Part shown: positions 1 to 5,447 of the stretch, piece after piece
Position numbering within the stretch: the stretch's first letter is position 1
Layout of the letters: each line of letters opens with the position of its first letter
NCBI GenBank assembly: GCA_033764095.1
Contig: JANRJF010000050.1
Span: 1 to 5,478 of the forward strand
From: JBDTMT01 sp033764095
GTDB lineage: Bacteria; Desulfobacterota; Binatia; HRBIN30; CADEER01
Length of the DNA stretch: 5,478 nt
Reading direction: 5' to 3'
The notes under the pieces: model-generated
Databases searched by the model: none
Seen by the model: the letters and a program-made list of their open reading frames with translations, nothing else
Told to the model about the DNA's origin: nothing
Position numbers and translations under genes: made by a program

Positions 1-315
1 CCCGGCGCGCCGACGCCGGCCGGCGGCTGTGCGCCGTCGGCACCTGTTGCCGGCCCGCCCGCCGCCCCGCGCGGTCCCCCCCCCGCCGCCGCCTACGGCC
101 GCCCGCGCCAGATAGCCGGTGCCGAGCTGTTGCGCCGCACCTTCGCCATCGACTTGCTCGCCTGCCCGGACTGCGGCGGCCGCCTGCGCCTGGTGGCGAC
201 CATCGCCGACCGCCCGGTGATCGAGACGATCCTGGCGCATCTCGGTCTGCCGCTCGCGCCGCCGAGCCCAGCCCCCGCCCGCTCGCCCGCGTGGCTCCCC
301 GACTGGCCAGACTGA
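1..315 (+). CDS. IS91-family transposase, C-terminal fragment (5' end outside window)
   Basis: The frame is open from the first base to TGA at 313-315 and gives 104 residues, so this is the 3' end of a gene starting upstream of the window. After a Pro/Ala-rich low-complexity stretch (residues 1-35) comes the conserved tail of IS91-type Y2 transposases: AELLRRTFAIDLLACPDCGG (about residues 41-60), then a RLRLVATI segment and an ILAHLGLP segment, ending in a Pro/Ala-rich tail. In this family that tail follows the catalytic HUH/Y2 domain and carries a Cys pair (CPDC), perhaps a zinc-binding knuckle. The catalytic tyrosines are not in the window, so I cannot tell whether the element is intact. 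A run of nine C (76-84) lies in the linker, where an indel would be easy, but the frame is consistent on both sides of it. The next gene is a minus-strand toxin-antitoxin pair. Family assignment is by recognition of the tail motif only. Confidence 0.72.
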   Translation, partial: PGAPTPAGGCAPSAPVAGPPAAPRGPPPAAAYGRPRQIAGAELLRRTFAIDLLACPDCGGRLRLVATIADRPVIETILAHLGLPLAPPSPAPARSPAWLPDWPD

Positions 316-545
316 ACTCGCGACCCGCGACCCCATGACCCTGCCGCCGCCCGGTTGCGGCGGTGGGGGCGGCGGCGGTGGGGGCGCCGCCCTGCGCGCT
401 GCGGCTGGCCCCACCGTCCTCGCCTCGGCCTCACTGCGTCGTGGACCGCCGGCCGCCGCCCCCCGTATGCCTGCCTGCCGGGAAGGGCCAGCGCGTGAAC
501 CACCACCCCGCCGCCGAACGACGCGCGACCACCCGCGTCCGATAC

Positions 546-589
546 TGGGTGTTACGCCCATTTCTGAGCAGCTAATGCGGACTAGCTGC
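546..589. repeat. Paired hairpins downstream of the transposase, possible IS91-type element end
   Basis: The first hairpin has stem TGGGTG (546-551), loop TTA and stem CGCCCA (555-560), six pairs including one G-T wobble. Seven bases later the second has a perfect 7-bp stem GCAGCTA (568-574), an 8-base loop and TAGCTGC (583-589). IS91-type elements lack long terminal inverted repeats but carry subterminal secondary structures at the ends where rolling-circle transposition starts or stops. A pair of hairpins about 230 bp after the transposase stop fits such an end. The hairpins are seen; the role is inferred from position. Confidence 0.3.
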
Positions 590-640
590 CGCGGGAGTGC
601 CTGGTGACGCAGGCCGAGACGATGATCAGGGCGTACGTTT

Positions 641-657
641 GACGGCGGTGCGCCGTC
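641..657 (-). terminator. Hairpin downstream of the toxin gene, possible weak terminator
   Basis: A perfect 7-bp stem GACGGCG / CGCCGTC encloses a 3-base loop and lies about 20 bases past the toxin stop codon, reading on the minus strand. It is GC-rich like an intrinsic terminator stem. However, the minus strand continues with AAACGT instead of a T run, so it is at best a weak terminator or an RNA 3'-end stabiliser. Confidence 0.3.
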
Positions 658-677
658 GATCTCTCCGCCTGCGCGCG

Positions 678-1073
678 TCAAGTCATGCGCCGCACACCTG
701 GAACGGCGTCGAAGCCGCGGTCGAACGAGAGGATGCTGACGATGCGATGCCGCTGCATGATGGCGACGTGGAGTGCATCGCGCGCCGAGATCCCTTGAAC
801 GCCGAGAACGACGTCGCGTGCGCGCAGGACGTCGCGATCCTCGATGGGAATCACCTCGTCGACGATTCCAAGGAGCGCGTCCAACGCCGGCTGGATCGCA
901 TCGCGTCGATCGATGGCGACGTAGCGGTGCAAGATCTCCTGGAGGACCTCCGCATCCGTCACCAGGCGTTGACGGTCGGCGATGACGCGCTCCAGCAGGC
1001 GCCGCGCATCGACCTTGTGCGGATGCTCGGCCCCAACCAGGTACATCGGAACGTTCGAGTCGATCAGGATCAC
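678..1073 (-). CDS. vapC: PIN-domain toxin, VapC-type ribonuclease
   Basis: This 131-residue protein is a single PIN domain, the usual size of a VapC toxin. VapC toxins are Mg2+-dependent endoribonucleases that cut tRNA or rRNA and are held inactive by their VapB partner. The N-terminal strand is ILIDSNVPMYLVG with the first acidic residue D5. E46 lies in VLQEILHRY, D99 in SARDALHVAI, and D118 (with D122) in the C-terminal SFDRGFD, so the expected acidic active-site residues are all present. I chose the GTG at 1073-1071 because it overlaps the antitoxin stop (GTGA) and puts the PIN strand at the start. The same frame is open further upstream to 1232, but that part would only overlap the antitoxin gene. 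The overlap implies translational coupling. The RNA target cannot be read from the sequence. The gene symbol denotes the family, not a proven orthologue. Confidence 0.85.
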   Translation of the reverse strand: MILIDSNVPMYLVGAEHPHKVDARRLLERVIADRQRLVTDAEVLQEILHRYVAIDRRDAIQPALDALLGIVDEVIPIEDRDVLRARDVVLGVQGISARDALHVAIMQRHRIVSILSFDRGFDAVPGVRRMT

Positions 1074-1321
1074 GACCCGATTCCGTAGCCGCGTTCGATC
1101 TCCTCCAGCATTTGTTCGATGTCGGCGCTGGGAAACGCATGCCGCGCCGCCGCGCGCACGCACTCGAGCTTTCGTTCGAGGCTTCCCGTCGGGGTCTGGC
1201 GCAGCGCCTCGCGCAGCGTGCCGCGCACCCATTCGGCCAGGGTCATCGAGCGCTGCTTGGCGGCTGCCTGCATGCGGCGGAACTCCGCCTCTTCGACGAG
1301 AACCTGCATGCGCCTGCTCAT
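1070..1321 (-). CDS. vapB: Ribbon-helix-helix-type antitoxin, VapB-like
   Basis: This 83-residue protein precedes the PIN toxin, overlaps its start codon and is read in the same direction. The order and the overlap are classic for type II toxin-antitoxin operons. Residues about 5-41 (MQVLVEEAEFRRMQ, then MTLAEWVRGTLREAL) look like a short beta strand followed by two helices, as in ribbon-helix-helix DNA-binding antitoxins. The rest (about 45-83) is probably the flexible toxin-binding tail. The ATG at 1321-1319 has a strong purine-rich site, AGGGGGGA (1333-1326), four bases upstream. An alternative ATG lies at codon 5. Family members bind toxin and repress their own promoter; a palindrome 18-33 bases upstream of the start is a candidate operator. 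Assignment as VapB rests mainly on context and fold pattern; other RHH antitoxin subfamilies are possible. Confidence 0.75.
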   Translation of the reverse strand: MSRRMQVLVEEAEFRRMQAAAKQRSMTLAEWVRGTLREALRQTPTGSLERKLECVRAAARHAFPSADIEQMLEEIERGYGIGS

Positions 1322-1338
1322 ACCGTCCCCCCTATCTG

Positions 1339-1354
1339 ACTCATGGGCATGAGT
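1339..1354 (-). promoter_or_regulatory. Perfect palindrome upstream of vapB, candidate autorepression operator
   Basis: ACTCATG (1339-1345), two spacer bases GG and CATGAGT (1348-1354) form a perfect 7-bp inverted repeat immediately before the vapB ribosome binding site. VapB-type ribbon-helix-helix proteins bind inverted repeats in their own promoters, often together with VapC. Position and symmetry fit that role; binding is inferred. I could not assign a clear -10/-35 pair for vapBC. Confidence 0.5.
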
Positions 1355-1405
1355 AAATTCTCCTCACCGCGTGGGCGCTGACTTCCGATCGCGCAGGAAG
1401 CGACG

Positions 1406-1420
1406 CGGCATCCGATGCCG
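1406..1420. repeat. Short near-perfect palindrome in the divergent intergenic region
   Basis: CGGCATC, a single C and GATGCCG make a 7+1+7 palindrome between the divergent vapB and ntrY genes. It could be a regulator site or a small hairpin. Nothing else in the sequence points to a specific protein. Confidence 0.35.
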
Positions 1421-1472
1421 GTTCCGCTCCCGACAGCCGATTTCTGGCTGGCGAGCTAGGAGGCGGACCGGC

Positions 1473-1524
1473 AGCGCGGCCCGGTAGCGCGGCCTGGTAG
1501 CACGGCCCGGTAGCGCGGCCCTCC
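1473..1524. repeat. 13-bp tandem repeat, three units plus a partial fourth
   Basis: The unit AGCGCGGCCCGGT occurs at 1473-1485, with one change at 1486-1498 and one change at 1499-1511. A fourth unit starts at 1512 and runs into the larger inverted repeat. The array is non-coding and lies upstream of the ntrY promoter. Confidence 0.7.
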
Positions 1525-1626
1525 GTGGCCGCAGGCGAGACTGGCGCCCAGAAGCCCGGAAGCGGCCGCGGAGGGCCGCGCTACTCCCGCTCAGGAGGCC
1601 AGGAGCGGCCGCGGAGGGCGGCGCTA
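1511..1626. repeat. Family of ~22-bp inverted/direct repeats (REP-like) upstream of ntrY
   Basis: The 22-base segment at 1511-1532 returns as its reverse complement at 1562-1583 with 21 of 22 matches, and again at 1605-1626 with 20 of 22. The core is GCGGCCNCGGAGGGCCGCGC read on the right-hand copies. The first two copies face each other across 29 bases and could form a long hairpin; the second and third are direct repeats 43 bases apart. Arrangements of this kind in gaps between genes resemble REP/BIME-type mobile palindromes. The right-hand copies each contain a GCGGCCGC octamer (1562-1569, 1605-1612). Confidence 0.7.
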
Positions 1627-1666
1627 CTCAGCGCTTCAAGCCTGCGCGACTACCTCCGACGCCGGG

Positions 1667-1695
1667 TTGAGCCGCCAGGCCGGGGGCCCTACACT
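1667..1695 (+). promoter_or_regulatory. Sigma70-like promoter of ntrY
   Basis: TTGAGC (1667-1672) and TACACT (1690-1695) are separated by exactly 17 bases, and each matches four of six bases of the bacterial housekeeping consensus. Transcription would start near 1702, only a few bases before the chosen ATG at 1708, so the message would have an extremely short or no leader. This agrees with the absence of a Shine-Dalgarno sequence before that ATG. It is predicted from sequence only. Confidence 0.45.
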
Positions 1696-1707
1696 CCCCG
1701 AACCCGA

Positions 1708-3948
1708 ATGCCGCGGTGGTGGAAAAGATGGCGGCTGACCCCTGCCGGCCTACCGGCCGACGAGGTCCGCCGGCGCCGGCGCGAGGCCGCCCTGATCGCC
1801 GTGACGGCGGTGGCGTTCACCGTCTTCGCCATCCTGCAGACCCGCCTGCCCGACTTCCGCGACAGCGGCTCGGCGGCGAGCAACATCGTCTTCTTTCTGC
1901 TGATCAACCTGAACCTGATCCTGCTCGTCCTGCTGGTCTTCCTGGTCGCCCGCAACCTCGCCAAGCTGATCGTCGAGCGCCGTTCGCGCATCCTCGGCTC
2001 GCGCCTGCGCACTCGCCTGGTGCTCGCCTTCGCGGCGCTGTCGCTGTTCCCCACCCTGCTGCTGTTCCTGGTCGCGCAGGGGTTCTTCGCCAGCGTCATC
2101 GAGAACTGGTTCAGCCTGCGCGTCCAGACGGCTTTGAGCGGCTCGCTGGAAGTGGCGCACCGGCTCTACCAGCAGGCGGCCGACGACACGCTGATCAGCG
2201 GCGACCGCGTCGCGCGCGAGATCGAGCGCCGCGGGCTGCTGGCGCCGGCGCGACGCGGCGAGCTCAACACCTTCCTGGCCACCGAGCGCGAGGCGCAGCG
2301 GGTGGACGGCATCGACGTGGTCGGCCCGACCGGCCCGCTGGCGCAGGCGCACGGCGATCGCATCGCGGCGCGCGGCGTGCCGCTGCCGCGCAGCCATCTG
2401 CGCGCGCTGTTCGACGAGGGACAGGACTTCGCCCGTACGCTGCACTTCGGCCGCGGCGACCTGGTGGTCGGCGGCGTCCCGGTGCGCGACCCGGAGGGCG
2501 GCGTCAGCGGCGCGGTGGTGGTGGCGCAGTTCATTCCCCGCTCGGTAGCGCTGGCGGCGCGCCGCACGGTGCGCGCGGTGGACGAGTACCGCCAGCTGCA
2601 GGTGCTGAAGCAGCCGATCCGCGGCGGCTACACGCTCACCTTCCTGCTCATCGCACTGGTGGTGCTGTTCTCCGCCACCTGGTTCGGCTTCTACTTTGCC
2701 AAGGGCATCACCGTGCCGATCCAGCGCCTCGGCGAGGCGATGCGGCGCGTCGCGCAGGGCAACCTCGACTACCGCGCGCCGCTCGGCGGCGACGAGGAGA
2801 TCGCCACCCTGGTCACCTCGTTCAACCAGATGACCGCCGAGCTGCAGACGGCGCACGACGAGCTGGCCGAGCGCCATCGCTACATCGCCAGCCTGTTGGA
2901 GAACATCACCGCCGGCGTCGTCTCGCTCGATCGCGAGGGCGTCGTGGCGACGGTCAACCCGGCGGCGGCGAGCATGCTCGGCGTCCGCTCCGAAGAGGTG
3001 CGAGGCCGGCCGTGGCGCGTCGCCTTCGCGCGTCCCGAGCTGCAGCCGATCGCCGAGCTGCTGGAGCGCATGCACGGCGAGCGCCGCGAGCGGCTCGAGC
3101 AGCAGCTCAAGCTGGCCGGCGGGCCGCGCACGCTGACCGTCTATGCCACCGCGACGACGCAGGCCGACGAGCAGGGCACGCCACTGGGCAGCATCCTGTT
3201 CCTGGAGGACGTGACCTTCCTCGGGCGCGTCGAGCGCATGGAGGCGTGGCGCGAGGTGGCGCGGCGCATCGCGCACGAGATCAAGAACCCGCTGACGCCG
3301 ATCCAGCTGTCGGCGCAGCGCCTGCGCAAGCGTTACGCGGCACAGCTCGATGGCGACGACGCGGCGCTGCTCGACGAGTGCACGCGCACGATCAGCGCCC
3401 AGGTCGAGCAGCTGAAGCGGTTGGTCAACGAATTCTCCACCTTCGCCCGCCTGCCGGCGCTGGAGGTGGCGCCGCACGACCTGCGCCTGGTGGTCGAGGA
3501 GGCGCTGGTGCTCTACCGCGAGGCGCACCGCGAGGTGGCGTTCAGCTTCGAGGCGGCGGCCGACGTGCCGACCGTCGATCTCGACCCCGACGCGATCAAG
3601 CGCACGGTGATCAACCTGCTCGACAACGCCGTGCACGCCTGCCGCGGCATGCCCGACGGCGGCCGGGTGGACGTCCGCGTCGCGCACGACGCGCGGCTCG
3701 GCGTGGTGCGCCTGGAGGTGGCCGACAACGGCCCGGGCATGACGCCGGACGTGCAGGCGCGCGTCTTCGAGCCCTACTTCTCAACCAAGAAGGACGGCAC
3801 CGGCCTCGGCCTGGCGATCGTCGCATCGATCGTCGCCGATCACCACGCCTACATCCGCATCCGTGACAACCAGCCGCGCGGCGTCCGCATGGTCATCGAG
3901 TTCCCGCTGCGCCAGACCAACCGCATGCGCGCCGCCGGCGTGGCGTGA
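1708..3948 (+). CDS. NtrY-like transmembrane sensor histidine kinase
   Basis: This 746-residue protein has the full NtrY layout. Hydrophobic segments lie at about 27-43, 59-82, 104-130 and 308-331. The region between the last two (about 132-305) is probably the periplasmic sensor. HAMP follows at about 332-385, then PAS at about 390-505 (ENITAGVVSLDREG). The HisKA helix has the phosphoacceptor H523 in IAHEIKNPLTPIQLSA. The ATPase domain has the N box around N636/N640 (VINLLDNAVHAC), G1 DNGPGM (673-678), F box FEPYF (687-691) and G2 GTGLGL (697-702). All catalytic motifs are intact. Such kinases autophosphorylate on His and pass phosphate to a receiver Asp. The frame is open further upstream to 1525, but that part translates the repeat region, so I chose the ATG at 1708, which begins MPRWWKRWRL and gives a typical family length. 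The next gene encodes a receiver domain fused to LpxC, not an NtrX transcription factor. The ligand sensed is unknown, and the link to nitrogen control in classic NtrY should not be assumed. Confidence 0.93.
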   Translation: MPRWWKRWRLTPAGLPADEVRRRRREAALIAVTAVAFTVFAILQTRLPDFRDSGSAASNIVFFLLINLNLILLVLLVFLVARNLAKLIVERRSRILGSRLRTRLVLAFAALSLFPTLLLFLVAQGFFASVIENWFSLRVQTALSGSLEVAHRLYQQAADDTLISGDRVAREIERRGLLAPARRGELNTFLATEREAQRVDGIDVVGPTGPLAQAHGDRIAARGVPLPRSHLRALFDEGQDFARTLHFGRGDLVVGGVPVRDPEGGVSGAVVVAQFIPRSVALAARRTVRAVDEYRQLQVLKQPIRGGYTLTFLLIALVVLFSATWFGFYFAKGITVPIQRLGEAMRRVAQGNLDYRAPLGGDEEIATLVTSFNQMTAELQTAHDELAERHRYIASLLENITAGVVSLDREGVVATVNPAAASMLGVRSEEVRGRPWRVAFARPELQPIAELLERMHGERRERLEQQLKLAGGPRTLTVYATATTQADEQGTPLGSILFLEDVTFLGRVERMEAWREVARRIAHEIKNPLTPIQLSAQRLRKRYAAQLDGDDAALLDECTRTISAQVEQLKRLVNEFSTFARLPALEVAPHDLRLVVEEALVLYREAHREVAFSFEAAADVPTVDLDPDAIKRTVINLLDNAVHACRGMPDGGRVDVRVAHDARLGVVRLEVADNGPGMTPDVQARVFEPYFSTKKDGTGLGLAIVASIVADHHAYIRIRDNQPRGVRMVIEFPLRQTNRMRAAGVA

Positions 3949-3958
3949 GCGGCGGACT

Positions 3959-4053
3959 CCACAGATGAACACAGAGAACCACAGAGAACACGGAAGCGCG
4001 CTGCCGGACGGCGGCCTCCGTGTTCATCCGTGGTTCTCGGTGTTCATCTGTGG
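3959..4053. repeat. Large imperfect inverted repeat between the kinase and the REC-LpxC gene
   Basis: The left arm (3959-3994, 36 bases) and the right arm (4017-4053, 37 bases) are reverse complements except for two mismatches and one single-base gap, around a 22-base loop. Each arm is built from short degenerate units such as CCACAGATGAACAC, ACAGAGAACC and GAACACGGA. The AT content of the arms is clearly above that of the flanking genes, suggesting an inserted repeat. I recall similar CACAGATGAACAC-type palindromes dispersed between genes in other bacterial genomes. In RNA it would be a very stable hairpin 10 bases after the kinase stop. No T run follows directly, so it is not a standard intrinsic terminator, but it could protect the upstream mRNA end or reduce read-through. 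Confidence 0.85.
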
Positions 4054-4073
4054 TTTCGTTTCGCTTCAGGAGT

Positions 4074-4079
4074 AGGAGG
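4074..4079 (+). promoter_or_regulatory. Ribosome binding site deciding the REC-LpxC start
   Basis: A perfect AGGAGG lies four bases before the ATG at 4084, with a second AGGAG at 4068-4072. The frame is open further upstream to an ATG at 4030, but that part lies in the inverted repeat. The receiver fold begins exactly at MATVLVVDDE, so 4084 is the start. Confidence 0.75.
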
Positions 4080-4083
4080 CTGC

Positions 4084-5343
4084 ATGGCCACTGTGCTGGT
4101 CGTCGACGACGAAGGCGATATCCGTTCCTCGCTGCGCGGGGTGCTGGCGGACGAGGGGCTGCGGGTGCTGGTCGCCGAGGACGGCGGTCGCGCCCTTACC
4201 CTGGTGCGCAGCGAGCGGCCGGAGCTGGTGCTGCTCGACGTCTGGATGCCGGAGGTGGACGGCATCGAGCTGCTGCGCCGCCTGCAGGAAGAGCCCGACC
4301 GACCGCAGGTGATCATGATCTCCGGCCACGGCAACATCGAGACGGCGGTGCAGGCGACCAAGCTCGGCGCCTTCGACTTCATCGAGAAGCCGTTCTCGAT
4401 CGACGCGCTGCTCAGCGTCGTCAACCGTGCGCTGGAGCACCGTGCGGCGCGCGCCGAGCGCGGCGCGACGCCCGACGCGGCGCCGCGTCCGGCGACCAAC
4501 GGCCACGCCCGCACCGTGCCGGAGCGCACGCTCGGGCGTGCGGTGATCGCCAGCGGTCACGGCCTGCACACCGGCGTGAAGTCGGGCCTGATCCTCAACC
4601 CACTGCCGGCCGGCCGCGGCATCATCTTCGCAAACGTCACCAGCGGCGCTTCGGTGCCGGCGCACATCGACTATGTCGACTCGACCGGCTACGCGACCAC
4701 GCTGCACGCCGGCGACATGACCGTGGCGACGGTCGAGCACCTGCTCGCGACGCTGCACTGCTACGGCATCACCAACGCACTGATCAAAGTGCAGAGCGAG
4801 GTGCCGGCGATGGACGGCTCGGCGCTGGAGTTCTGCAAGCTGATCGAGCAGGCCGGCGTCGAAGAGCAGGGCGGCGGCGTCGAGCCGGTGATCATCGAGG
4901 AGCCGTTGCACGTCGGCGGCGAGGGGCCGGACGAGGAGGGCATCCGCATCGAACCGGCCGACGGCTTCAGCGTCCAGTACACGCTCATCTATCCGCCGCC
5001 GGTCGGCCGGCAGGTCTACACCTACGTGCACACCGGTGGTGAGTCCTTCAAAAGCGAGATCGCCCCGGCCCGCACCTTCGGCTTCATGCGCGACATGAAG
5101 GCGCTCGCCTCGATGGGGCTGGCGAGCGGCGGCCGGCTCGACAACTTCATCCTCATCGACGACGAGAAGGTGGTGAACACCCAGCTGCGTTTCCCCGAGG
5201 AACTGGCGCGCCACAAGATCCTCGACGTGCTCGGCGACTTCTCGCTGCTCGGCCGGCCGCTGCGCGGCCGCATCCGCGCCTGCAAGACCGGCCACAGCGA
5301 CAACATCGCGCTGCTGCGCAAGGTGCGCGACGCCTACGGCTGA
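4084..5343 (+). CDS. lpxC: Receiver domain-LpxC fusion: phosphoacceptor REC + UDP-3-O-acyl-GlcNAc deacetylase
   Basis: This 419-residue protein joins two complete domains. Residues 1-119 are an NtrX-like receiver: acidic pocket D8/D9, phosphoacceptor D52 in LLDVWMP, switch S80 in MISGHG and K102 in IEKPF. Residues 120-147 are an Ala/Pro/Arg-rich linker. Residues 148-419 are LpxC, beginning RTLGRAVIASGHGLHTG. By analogy with E. coli LpxC, E218-H219 (TVEHL), H377 and D381 (RHKILDVLGD) give the catalytic Glu and three zinc ligands. T331 (ARTFGFMRD), D385 and H404 (KTGHSDN) match the other active-site residues, and the AMDGSALEF motif is present. LpxC removes the N-acetyl group from UDP-3-O-acyl-GlcNAc, the committed step of lipid A synthesis, in the cytoplasm. 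No AAA+ or DNA-binding domain is present. The only internal start I noticed near the junction (GTG 4516) has no ribosome site, so separate LpxC synthesis is not evident. It follows the kinase by 135 bases. Phosphorylation control of LpxC is inferred. Confidence 0.93.
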   Translation: MATVLVVDDEGDIRSSLRGVLADEGLRVLVAEDGGRALTLVRSERPELVLLDVWMPEVDGIELLRRLQEEPDRPQVIMISGHGNIETAVQATKLGAFDFIEKPFSIDALLSVVNRALEHRAARAERGATPDAAPRPATNGHARTVPERTLGRAVIASGHGLHTGVKSGLILNPLPAGRGIIFANVTSGASVPAHIDYVDSTGYATTLHAGDMTVATVEHLLATLHCYGITNALIKVQSEVPAMDGSALEFCKLIEQAGVEEQGGGVEPVIIEEPLHVGGEGPDEEGIRIEPADGFSVQYTLIYPPPVGRQVYTYVHTGGESFKSEIAPARTFGFMRDMKALASMGLASGGRLDNFILIDDEKVVNTQLRFPEELARHKILDVLGDFSLLGRPLRGRIRACKTGHSDNIALLRKVRDAYG

Positions 5344-5381
5344 GCCGCTTGGGCGCTGAAGACGGCGGCGCTTGTGGCCGC

Positions 5382-5400
5382 TTGCCGGCGTTCCCGGCAA
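5382..5400 (+). terminator. Hairpin after REC-LpxC, possible terminator
   Basis: A perfect 7-bp stem TTGCCGG / CCGGCAA with a 5-base loop lies 39 bases after the stop codon. No T run follows (TCACTTGGGG), so intrinsic termination would be weak. Confidence 0.35.
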
Positions 5401-5422
5401 TCACTTGGGGCCCCCATCCTGA

Positions 5423-5447
5423 CCTTCCCTCGCTGCGCGGGGGAAGG
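5423..5447. repeat. 11-bp stem hairpin near the window end, REP-like or terminator-like
   Basis: CCTTCCCTCGC (5423-5433), a 3-base loop and GCGGGGGAAGG (5437-5447) pair over 11 positions with one G-T wobble. The A run after it on the plus strand means there is no T run downstream in either direction. It resembles the GC-rich intergenic palindromes common in high-GC genomes. The 135 bases after the REC-LpxC stop contain no gene I can support. Confidence 0.45.

Larger units (their letters stand above)
316..677. other. Non-coding region after the transposase: G-rich direct repeat and hairpins
   Basis: No convincing gene lies in these 362 bases. The open frames here are low-complexity shadows rich in Pro, Arg and Gly. 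The stretch begins with a G-rich segment in which the 11-mer CGGTGGGGGCG occurs at 361-371 and again at 376-386. It then carries two closely spaced hairpins (546-560 and 568-589) and a third at 641-657, listed separately. Its position right after an IS91-type transposase suggests it includes the right end of the element, but I could not define an exact boundary. Confidence 0.5.

Noticed and set aside
93..506. 137-codon minus-strand frame over the transposase end
   Set aside because: It is Arg/Gly/Ala-rich low complexity, antisense to the recognisable transposase tail, with no conserved motif.
597..1088. 163-codon plus-strand frame over the toxin gene
   Set aside because: It is antisense to the PIN toxin, which shows conserved active-site residues and an operon overlap with its antitoxin.
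1525..1707. N-terminal extension of the kinase by 61 residues from GTG 1525
   Set aside because: It would translate the palindromic repeats and the promoter, is low in complexity and has no ribosome site; the ATG at 1708 gives a normal NtrY length and N-terminus.
1750..3687. 645-codon open frame on the minus strand across the kinase gene
   Set aside because: It is antisense to a clearly conserved kinase; its His/Gln/Arg/Ala-rich composition is the usual mirror of a high-GC gene, with no recognisable domain.
1716..3866. 716-codon plus-strand frame overlapping the kinase
   Set aside because: It is a frame-shifted shadow rich in Arg, Ala, Pro and Gly; the kinase motifs all lie in the other frame.
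3959..4053. CRISPR-like array from the repeated CACAGA units
   Set aside because: Units are short, degenerate and arranged as two inverted arms without spacers of uniform length.
4030..4083. Upstream ATG 4030 as start of REC-LpxC
   Set aside because: It lies inside the inverted repeat arm and adds 18 residues before the receiver fold; ATG 4084 has AGGAGG at proper distance.
4516..4518. Internal GTG start giving a free LpxC
   Set aside because: There is no purine-rich ribosome site in front of it and it falls in the linker, so independent translation is not supported.
4066..5400. 444-codon minus-strand frame across REC-LpxC
   Set aside because: It is an antisense shadow without domain signal; the plus strand holds two conserved domains.
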